Notes under the pieces: generated by a model
The model's database searches: none
What the model saw: the letters and a program-made list of their open reading frames with translations, nothing else
What the model was told of the DNA's origin: nothing
Shown: piece after piece, positions 55,687 to 64,000 of the stretch
Layout of the letters: each line of letters begins with the position of its first letter
Numbering within the stretch: the stretch's first letter is position 1
Program-made: the position numbers and the translations under genes
NCBI GenBank assembly: GCA_030762175.1
Contig: CM060831.1
Location: forward strand, 30,866,001 to 30,930,000
Length of the DNA: 64,000 nucleotides
DNA from: Metallyticus violacea
Lineage: Eukaryota; Arthropoda; Insecta; Mantodea; Metallyticidae
Reading direction: 5' to 3'

Positions 55687-58679
55687 GTAAACATCGCACC
55701 AAATATAAAGAGAATCTAAACCAGCAACAAAATATATACTTGAAGCAGGAACAGACACAATTAATGTACGATCCATCATAATAGATCCGCACAGAATTGC
55801 TTTACAGCTCTATCAAAGCTCAGGATTACACGTGCTGCGAGTAAGATGTACGTCAGTTACAGAAATGTTTCATTATATCTTAATATGAACTTAAGACTTC
55901 CAAGCACTGTATGCATCTTCAAAAGCATTATTAAAAGATATACAACAAAACAAATCAACCCATCCTAAACAACGAAATTAACCATATCTCCACCTATGAA
56001 AAACTAACAATTCCTTCAAGCCAAGCAACTTTTATCTGATGAATGTTCTTGTACCATTGAAAACCATTCAATTTTAAGTGAAAAGCCATGTGTTCATTTA
56101 TATAATGTGGTTTTCCTAAGTATTTTTTGTACAGACGTTTACTTTATTTTATTTTCCCATTTGCTATGGCTCCTTATATATACCAGCAATGTGGAGCAAA
56201 ATATTTCGGAATATATAGATATGTTGCGACAAAATCGCAGAACAAACATACGTGGTAGCAATGGCAGGACAAGCAAATAGATCGTACTATAAGTTCTTTG
56301 GATGATCAATCAGATCAGGGCAAGAGAATGGAATCTATATGCGGCAAAATGTGTGTGTGTGTGGGGGGGGGGGGACAAATGCCTGCAGTTATACACACAA
56401 CAAAAGTCAAAGTCACCAACTATTAGTCCTTTTGTTCGTATTCTTAATTTTTTAAAATGAAATTAACATTTAGCCATGTTATCAGAAATTAATTTCAGTC
56501 TATTTTGTCGATACCAACCGCTACGCTTTCGTAGTGAGAATTTCCTCTTTAAGACACTGAACCCATTTGGAAAAAATGTCTTAGTGCTGCAGCAATTTTA
56601 AGCTGTCATAAGCCGTCAATAAAGAGCTGATTATTTAAGATGTGACTGGATGAATTCTCCATGAGCATGGTTTGCAATGAAGAGGAGGCGTTAAGTCCGT
56701 CTTCTTGTTTCAAGGGGATGTACACAAGTAGCATGGATGCACAAATAAATAAGCGTAACAATTATATAATGGGTTAACTGTCAAACCTTTTTATATCTTA
56801 AAACATCATATTAATTATAATCTCTGTATAGAATAAAGTGACCCATATTAAATTGATTTTGAAGAGGCCTAATATTTTGAAATAGCCGATGTGTTCACTA
56901 TAATGTAATTGACGGATATCGTTAATACTTTTGTAATTTCAATTTCCTCGTCATAGAGTGTGCCCCCTCCCAACATGTACGTATTATTTGTATTGGTGCC
57001 TGTAGCAATATATCACGAGAGCCGATATTAATGCCAACAGACAGCAAAATTCGTTAAATTTGTAACGTTGAGTTTACCTTAGTAAAACATCCACCAATTA
57101 CAGCGTGTCTATTTAGCTCGTAGTGACAATGCGGCGCTAGTGCTATGTACACATGCCAGGTATATGTCTGCCTAAGAACAGCACAAGACTGACAACCGAA
57201 AAATTCTTTATGGGAAAGAGGGGAAACAACATGTAGGGGCAAAGAATTCTTTATTCTCGAGCAACGTTGCATGCAGCAGGCGTGTGGCGCACTTAATACA
57301 ACAATGCAAATTTACGTTTGTTCGAACTATTCACAAGCATTCTGAGGAGTAGCATTGTTTCACTCATTAGGTACATTATTACAACCAACTTTGATATTTA
57401 TTGCATTGAAGATGAGTAAACACCTCCCACTTTCTTTCTCACTCACGTTACGTTATGAATTAACAATATTATCATAAAATTTACAGTAACTGGAAACATT
57501 ATAGAATGAAGCAAAGCAGCCTATTTTATTGTCTTTAATCTTTCTTCTGGGAAGGAGAGGTTGAAAGACTCCGCGAGGGGAGTGTCCGCCAAAGTATAAT
57601 CTGCAAGAAACATTCAGCACCGTTTCAATACAAACATTATTTACTTTTGGTCAAGTGCTTTGCCATTATGACAGCTTGGACAAAGCTAATAAGAATTTGT
57701 TAACATCAACAGCGTTACGGAATGCATGCTCGCTAAACGTTTGGATTATGCTTGTTCATGATATTTGTTATGAGAAACTATGAAAACTACCATTCCAACT
57801 TAAATACTCCTGCACGCGTCAGTGGGAGGGTACCGTAATAAGGTAATATTTTATTTGTGGAGGAAGAGACGAGTGTAGCAAATTGGAAAAAGGAAAACTA
57901 ACCCCTTGGATAAAAATTCCAATTTTGTTTACCATAATTGACATTCCGCAGGAAAAAAACAAACACGGCATCTACCACTGCATTATTTGAATATGTGTTG
58001 AGATGAATGCGGAAATTCAACAGATGCACTTTTGGGCTAGAGATGAAGTGATCTTCCGCATTTGATCATGACTGCAGATAAAAAGTATTAAAAGAGGTGA
58101 TATGCAATGTTATCTAGCTTATCTGACCGATACAGAACATTCCGAGTCTGCAGCATAGAAAGGTCAAATGAAGTGCAATTCCTAATCGCACATATACGGC
58201 CTACTGCTCTTCATTGATAGGTTATGAAAATGAAGAGGAAGATGCCGTGATGATGGAATTAATATCTGCGGAAACCGTTACACAATATCGATTTATCTGC
58301 CTCAAATTCCCCTGAGATTGACTAAGTGGAAGGCAGATAACTGACCACAAACACAATGTGATCTTTCAACCGTTACATGTATCACCGGGAGCTACTACGG
58401 AAATTCTGATGAAAAGACTTAGCTAATTAGAGAAGGTTACAATAACTTAAATCGATTCAAAATAAAAATAGTGCCAGAAAATTGTATTAGATTGTAAATA
58501 CAGAATGCTTATACACAACTCATGTCTCTAAATGTAAGTCTTTCTTGTTTTAGGTTTCAACTGGAGTAAAATATGTAAACGAATAATTGTTTATGTTTTG
58601 CCTATTAAAGCTTGAAAATTAATATTTAAATAGTTATTAATTCAATAAGGTTCAGGATCCTTCCATTCATCTACACATT
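55416..58679. other. no recognised gene; microsatellites only
   Basis: About 3.3 kb. Includes (AAT)n at 55632-55687 and a (GT)n/(G)n run at 56348-56373. A 'YIYQQCGAKYFGIY' reading near 56175 recalls GIY-YIG endonucleases of Penelope-like elements but is not enough to call. Confidence 0.3.
55632..55687. repeat. (AAT)n microsatellite
   Basis: About eighteen AAT triplets. Confidence 0.95.
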
Positions 58680-59440
58680 CACGAGCGAAAGTGCGAGAGT
58701 TAGCAGAAGCCACGGGCATCGCAACTCAGTGGGTGTGTAAGGAAATACACATGAAACGCTTTGTGCAAGATGATTATGCTTTTGCTCACTCCGGAGTGAA
58801 AGTGAAATTGCATGTTTGGAAATGTTTAAGAACATTCTAATCCATTTTTACGGCGAGTTGTGACTGCATGAAACGTGCACTCATTACTTTACACCGGAAA
58901 CAGTGGATCGCATGGGACGAACCGGCTGCGAAATGTGTTCCAAAGGTGATAGCTTTAGTTCTTTGGACGCAAAAGAAAAGTCTCTTAATTGATTGCTTGC
59001 AGAAGGGGAAAACCATTGCTGGGAATACTATGCATCACTTTTGGAGAGACTGAAAACAGCAAACGAGGAAAAACGTCCAGGAATTGCCAAAAAGAAAGCT
59101 ATTGTTTCACCATGACACTGCGCCGATGCATTCAAGTCGCATTGCCGAGAACTAATTAACCGAATTGCGATTTGAAATGCTCCCGCATCCACCCTATTCA
59201 CCTGATCTCGCTCCACCGGATTTCTACCTATTTCCGAAACTTAAAACTTTCCTGGCTGGTAACAAATTTTAGTCAAATGAGGAGGCCATACCGGAGGTAA
59301 ACGAATATTTTGAAATTCTCTAAGAAATCAACTTTCACGAGAAAATCACGAATCTGAAGAAACGTTGAAGCAACTGTGTTGAAGTATAATGAACTTCAAG
59401 GGAACTATGTGAAAAATAAAGTTCGTTATAATATTAAACT
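58680..59440 (+). pseudogene. mariner transposase remnant
   Basis: Readable blocks in order: 'VRELAEATGIATQWVCKEIH' (about 58692-58750, DNA-binding end), YFTPETVDRMGR (near 58889) and 'LLFHHDTAPMHSSR' (second catalytic block, about 59096-59137, Asp kept). 'EMLPHPPYSPDLAPPDFYLF' follows (third block, about 59176-59233, Asp kept in PPDFY), then KTFLAGNKF and a degenerate 'NCVEV' end near 59370. The first catalytic block 'DETW' is not readable. Stops and shifts exclude function. The first ~100 residues are missing. Confidence 0.75.
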
Positions 59441-60574
59441 TGCTCTTTTAATATCAAACCAAGCCACTTATCAACCTGCGTCTCGTATTATACACATCAT
59501 GTTGTTTACATTAAGTCAGAGCTCCTTTCATCTGACTTATACGATTCTTGAGTGACACAAGTAAACAACTGACAGCATCTTTCCTTAAACCTGTTGCTCA
59601 TCTAGGCAACGTTTTGGTGTCCAGACTTCGTTATCTATATTATTTAAATCAACAATGCAACCGCATGATTTTTTCTGAAAGTTTTCAGAAATTGAATTCT
59701 GTTAAGGTGTTTCAGGTAAGTAATGGTGTAAAGTACTTAATGTAATGTAATAATATATAACAGTTGTAAGAAAGTATAAGTAACCTGTAAAAAGCAATAC
59801 TCCTACTAAACTGTGCAGTAGTATGCACTGTATTTATAAAACATTATTTTTTACTGTGAAAGAACCCGAAGCGATTTTTCACCACTGTCTGCTAAGAGAA
59901 AAAAGTTGAGTACATTCCTCCACCATCAAATCTTGGCGGTGTTTCCGAACTTCTGCATCACTCTGCGGTAGATCTCCAATCTCCTGCCTGGGGCATTCTA
60001 GTGAATCTAGTCTGTAGGGTTGATAATCCCAGTCTATAGTGTTTATTAACTTCTTGCATTTTCTTTTCCCTACAGCGTTGCGGTGCTGATCTTCTGAAAA
60101 TGCTCTAGCTCTCTGATTAAATTTTGCTTCCATTTTCGATACACAGAAAAATTGTCCTGTTCAGGATAACTTTTCTCATATTCCATTCACATTTAACCTC
60201 TTTTCGCTATGAATTTAAATGAAGGAATGCAATCCTACGCCAGAAGTAGATGAGAATCAATAGGGAGGAAGAATATTAATTCAACTGAATAATAGTTGAT
60301 TACGTCAGATGTTGCTTCGCTAGCACTATCGGAGAAGGAAAAAAAAAACTATTATAATTGTAAGATATGAAACTTTTGGGGCTATTGAGAGGCGTGGTTT
60401 ATTAAACAAGCTATGCAACAAATGAAACCTATTCTCTGTCAGATAATTAGTTAAAAAAAAAAAAAAAGTAGAATGGAGTAAGATGGTGCCGTATCCCTGT
60501 ATATTAGGTGTTGTAATATGTTCGTTTGATACAGCGTGACTAAATAATGTGACAGTCTCATTAGTCTACTGTTG
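59441..60574. other. mostly unassigned
   Basis: About 1.1 kb. Only the minus-strand ORF listed separately stands out. Confidence 0.3.
59879..60133 (-). CDS. uncharacterised 84-codon ORF
   Basis: The minus-strand frame has a charged, evenly mixed composition (for example KRKCKKLINTIDWDYQPYRL, then DSLECPRQEIGDLPQSDAEV) that looks more protein-like than most chance ORFs here. No domain, signal peptide or repeat was recognised. It could be a fragment of a mobile-element protein, an exon or chance. Confidence 0.2.
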   Translation of the reverse strand: MEAKFNQRARAFSEDQHRNAVGKRKCKKLINTIDWDYQPYRLDSLECPRQEIGDLPQSDAEVRKHRQDLMVEECTQLFSLSRQW

Positions 60575-60855
60575 TGCATTGTTGACTGCTGACCTGGTAG
60601 TCCCGGGTTCGATTATCGGTAAGTGCTCAGAAGTGTTCTCCAGCCTCATTGGGGACAATTGGAGGAGCTGCCTGAGAGAGGTGGCGTCCTTCGATATCAG
60701 TAGTCTCATGATAGACAGCCCGCAGGATGTTGGTATACTGATCACACGCTCCCTTGCAATACTGCTGCCTACCCAATGATGACATAAGACGGAGGTAGAC
60801 AATGGTGCACCTAAACCCGTATTGGGCTGTCGCGCCCTAGAGGAGGAGAAGTGAT
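60575..60855 (+). repeat. tRNA-related SINE-like segment (third type)
   Basis: A B-box-like cccgggttcgattatcgg (60600-60617) follows 'tgctgacctggtag'. The ~230 bases after it are less AT-rich than the surroundings and contain gtgctcagaagtgttctcca, consistent with a SINE body. The A box is not clear. There is only this one copy in the window, so the family status is inferred. Confidence 0.45.
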
Positions 60856-60932
60856 ATGTGCAGACTGTTAGAAAATACTGTGGAGTGGAACATTGTGAAG
60901 TTATTGCACTACAACTTGTCAATCTTCCTTCC

Positions 60933-60933
<1 letters not shown>

Positions 60934-60973
<40 letters not shown>

Positions 60974-60991
60974 GTTGTTGTTGTTGTTGTT
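60934..60991. repeat. (TTA)n(TTG)n compound microsatellite
   Basis: About thirteen TTA units followed by six TTG units, immediately before a SINE-A tail fragment. Confidence 0.95.
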
Positions 60992-60995
60992 TTAA

Positions 60996-61045
60996 CAGTG
61001 TTAAACACCGTTTTTATTACTGCTGCACCACAGGCGGTCTTCCTG
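60996..61045 (-). repeat. SINE family A, 3' tail fragment, reverse
   Basis: The segment gtgttaaacaccgtttttat then tactgctgcaccacaggcgg is the reverse complement of the family-A terminus. The remainder of the SINE is missing. Confidence 0.7.
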
Positions 61046-61139
61046 TGTCTAATGTTGTTAATAATAACCGAAAATACCAAACACTGAAAATATTAAATAT
61101 GTGACAGACTGTAAGCAATATTTAAACGAAGTGTGAAGT

Positions 61140-61640
61140 GTAAAAAGTTGGAAGAAGCCAACATTTTAGGAGCTTTTCCAGAAACTTGGTTTTCGACTTC
61201 TCAGCAGAAGCAAAGTGACTATGGATTCCGTAGCAGTTCCCATATATGAGAAAAATAAACAAACTTAAATCCTACAGATGGGTGATGGTACATATGGCTA
61301 TGCTCTGAAGTTTTTTGCAGCTAGGGGTAAGGGCACAATGATTGTACATGCTGGAAGCCGCGAAGGGTTGGTATAAAAAACTTTTTCTATATGCAAAAAC
61401 AATGTTGATGCAAAAGTAAACAGTATGGCGACATGACAGCTGACGTTATAAAAAATTGGCGCAAAAGTGTCATTTTGAAAATTTTTTCACATGATAAAAA
61501 TTAAGCGATTGTTCTGGATAATGTAAATTATTATCATTCTCGCCTAAAACGTAAATTCTATATATTTCTTTTAGAAAAAATAGTAACAAATCCCAATTTT
61601 TGTACATCATCACTCAACGCATATTTGAAGTACAGAATCA
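61140..61640 (+). pseudogene. DDE transposase remnant (VHAGSxxG / VLDNxxYH type)
   Basis: Two blocks are clear: GKGTMIVHAGSREGLV (61326-61373) and AIVLDNVNYYHSRLKR (from 61505). The second includes an Asp in the position of the second catalytic residue and the usual 'DNAxYH' context. Upstream, 'ETWFSTSQQKQSDYGF' (near 61180) corresponds to the region after the first catalytic block. I recall this signature in a widespread arthropod IS630-like transposase family. Frameshifts separate the blocks, and the third catalytic block is not readable. Confidence 0.6.
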
Positions 61641-64000
61641 AACCCGTATTTAATAATTGTTATTATGGACATTCGAATATACAGAGAAGTTTTTTATTGG
61701 TGGCAGTAACAAAAATCCACTCTACTGCCATTATAACGACATTGTTAACTTTTAGTAATTTGTATTTAAAATGAGAAAAACGAGGTAAACAATTTGAAAA
61801 TTATATTAAACATTTGTACGGAATAACATGTCCTTTGCATTAATTGTCCCGTCCTGGTAACAAGTAGCATCGACAATTAATTAACAATAAATTTATAGTA
61901 AAAATATTGATACCTCATAGTTTTGCCTGGGTATTTACCAAATTTTTGAAGAAAAAAAAAACAATGCATATGGGCTGAAAGTAAAGACACGGAAGAATAA
62001 AGGGAAAAGTGTCTACCATACTGCTTCACGTGATCAGTGAGAGATGGTCATGCTGGGATGCAAGGAAGAGGAGGAGAAATTAGGTTGATTTCTGATGAAA
62101 GTCAGGTCTGAAAAAACCGATAACCGGAGAGGGTGTTGGGGGAAACAAATTTATTGAATCCAGCTGTATGTCATTCATAATAAAATATTTTCTATTTTAC
62201 ATATATTTGAAAACCCCTTTTTTAAAAATATATTTTATATTTCCTTTCTTTTATTTTATTTTAATTTTAATTTATTTGTATTTAATATTATTTTATTGTT
62301 AAATATATGTTTTATAGCTTATTGCGAAATATGTAATCTAATATTTGTATGAAGTCAAATAGACCCAGTTTATTATAAAAGCTAGCACCCGTTATACTTA
62401 ATTGTATTGGTGTCACTGAAATAAACATACCACTTTTAGCTTTAGCGTGTGTGGTTTAAACAGAACAATATAATACAGTCATTTGTTCTACAATTTTATA
62501 TATAGTACGAAGTAACCAATTATTTATGACTATTTCACTTATGTGAACATCATGTTTTCCATCAATGAAATGTAAAGACATTTTAAATTTCAACCGATCA
62601 TAGCCGCATATCGCGTATATTTATCGTATTTTTTACAGTATTCATTTTATTGCATGGAAGCACAGTTGCCTTCTCAGTGTGGCTAATTATTGTTTTACCA
62701 CAAATCCATAATCAAGAATCAATTAGTCGAAACAAACTATAAGAATCAATTAATCAAAATGGTAAAAGGAACCACTCCAGCCGATCGACTCTCATGTCAT
62801 ATATGACAAGCTGGAACAAGAACTTAATAAATTCACGGGCCACGCCCAATGCATCGGATCTTAACCCGCACCTACAGATTAAATAAGCGTGTCATTCGGC
62901 AATAATGAACAAATTGCGTAATTCTGCTCCCAAGTCTTCATTTACTAATTTCCATATCTCTTTCATACAATTTTGATAATTGCGATTTAAATAACGGTTC
63001 ATTGTTAAATTTATATTTTGTTTTTATCAGCATTAGTGAGTAAATGGAGTTATAGTGACCGACCTTCGTCTATACCAGACTCAAAATTTCTGAATAGGTA
63101 GATATTAATGAATGCCAGTTTATAATTTTGTTCCGACATAATTGTAATAAATATCTCTCGATGCCCCGAGATTCCTACTTAATCTCAAAACATTCTATAT
63201 TGTTACTTGCGATAAATCATAGTGCAATGTGTCAAGAGAAAGCTCTCAAGGTTTGAAACGTTACATGTGTGCTTAGCTTTTCGAATATCCTTTGTAAATG
63301 ATGTTTAAAAAAAATGTTTCAAAGATATCCTCTTTAAATGCAACTGCCTAGAACTAAAAAGCAGGTATTCTCAAATATGTATTTTCATCTACATGTAAGT
63401 CTATATAGTAAATTTGAAAAAAAAAAAAAAAAAAAAAAAACCAATTTAAACCGGCTACTTATTTTTTAAACTTCAATGCATAGATTTAGCTGTATGTGAA
63501 GTTTGATAGTGGGGGAGAAGATAATGCTAGAGACCGACAAAAAAGAAAATCAATAATATAATGAGAACGTGTTTTTTCAATGCGCGGTAGGATACAAAAG
63601 ACGATGGCTTGGAGTCACACAAAAAACACATTCCTTGTGGGCAACATCCGTGGCCGCGCGTAAATCTGCTTGCCATGTTGGTGCAATAAACAGAGAACCA
63701 CAGCTGGTGTTGGCTTTTTATTTTCAGCTTAGCAGAACTAACAAATAATGCCATCTCCTAGACCTTATGCTCTGCCGAGAGCAAACATAAGCCAGAGGAT
63801 TTGGGACATATCTGTGAATATCTTACTATGCAGTTGAATGGGCTCGAAATCATGCCTAAATGCCTTTATATTGCCAATATTCTTTTTCACAATTATCGAA
63901 AACTTTTTTTTAAAACCTATTTCGGATTATCCTTTACAACCGTGGGAAGAAATATTTCTAAAACAAACTTCATGAGAGTACTATTTACCTTAAACATGCT
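61641..64000. other. mostly unassigned
   Basis: About 2.4 kb, AT-rich. Near 62380-62440, 'ttaattgtattggtgtcact' plus 'gaaataaaca' resembles the LINE terminus near 50.05 kb. A 23-base poly-A run lies at 63418-63440. No protein was recognised in the 75-codon minus-strand ORF at 63527-63754. Confidence 0.35.

Noticed and set aside
56160..56330. GIY-YIG endonuclease of a Penelope-like element
   Set aside because: Only one weak motif (YIYQQCGAKYFGIY) with no supporting domain upstream or downstream.
63527..63754. 75-codon minus-strand ORF as a gene
   Set aside because: No motif or family resemblance. Similar lengths occur by chance throughout the window.

Overview
This window is AT-rich eukaryotic DNA, most likely from an insect with a large, repeat-laden genome. 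The organism call rests on the transposon families (irritans-like mariners, several IS630/Tc1-like DDE families, a hAT element, LINE remnants) and on two tRNA-derived SINE families present in many copies. A polyneopteran (cockroach, termite or stick-insect type) is a guess, not a demonstration. No host protein-coding gene, tRNA gene or rRNA gene can be supported. Almost every readable protein fragment is a decayed mobile element, so the window is probably intergenic or deep intronic.

Layout: 0-4 kb is a graveyard of at least five DDE transposase fragments on both strands. Around 4.5 kb lies a SINE (family B). A diverged ~145-bp tandem repeat occupies 8.64-9.52 kb. From 9.79 to 11.34 kb there is a hAT element with both ends and an exact 8-bp target duplication, itself invaded by two family-A SINEs in opposite orientation. 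A bounded Tc1/IS630-like element sits at 12.12-13.52 kb and is followed by an unexplained 139-codon ORF (13.75-14.17 kb). SINE-B copies are at 17.4-18.0 kb and a bounded mariner deletion derivative at 19.65-20.52 kb. A remnant of a multicopy arthropod protein follows at 20.8-21.5 kb. A LINE fragment (23.9-24.7 kb) and two reverse-strand DDE remnants (24.9-27.6 kb) come next.

From 28 to 39 kb the DNA is mostly featureless, apart from SINE-A copies, microsatellites and a 0.7-kb foldback element with ~210-bp inverted repeats (35.4-36.1 kb). From 39 to 45 kb there are LINE, mariner and Tc1-like fragments. From 49 to 55 kb LINE fragments dominate. There, one LINE copy with an enormous triplet-repeat tail (~1.65 kb of ACT/ACC-type triplets) appears to have inserted into an older copy of the same family and carries a ~14-bp target duplication. 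From 55 to 64 kb there are a SINE-A, a mariner remnant, a tRNA-related SINE-like segment and a last DDE remnant.

The genes do not form a pathway. What links them is transposition history: DNA transposons broken by SINEs and LINEs, and LINE 3' tails that appear to seed triplet microsatellites. Terminal repeats, duplications and motifs were read by eye. Family names come from recalled protein motifs and were not checked by a search.
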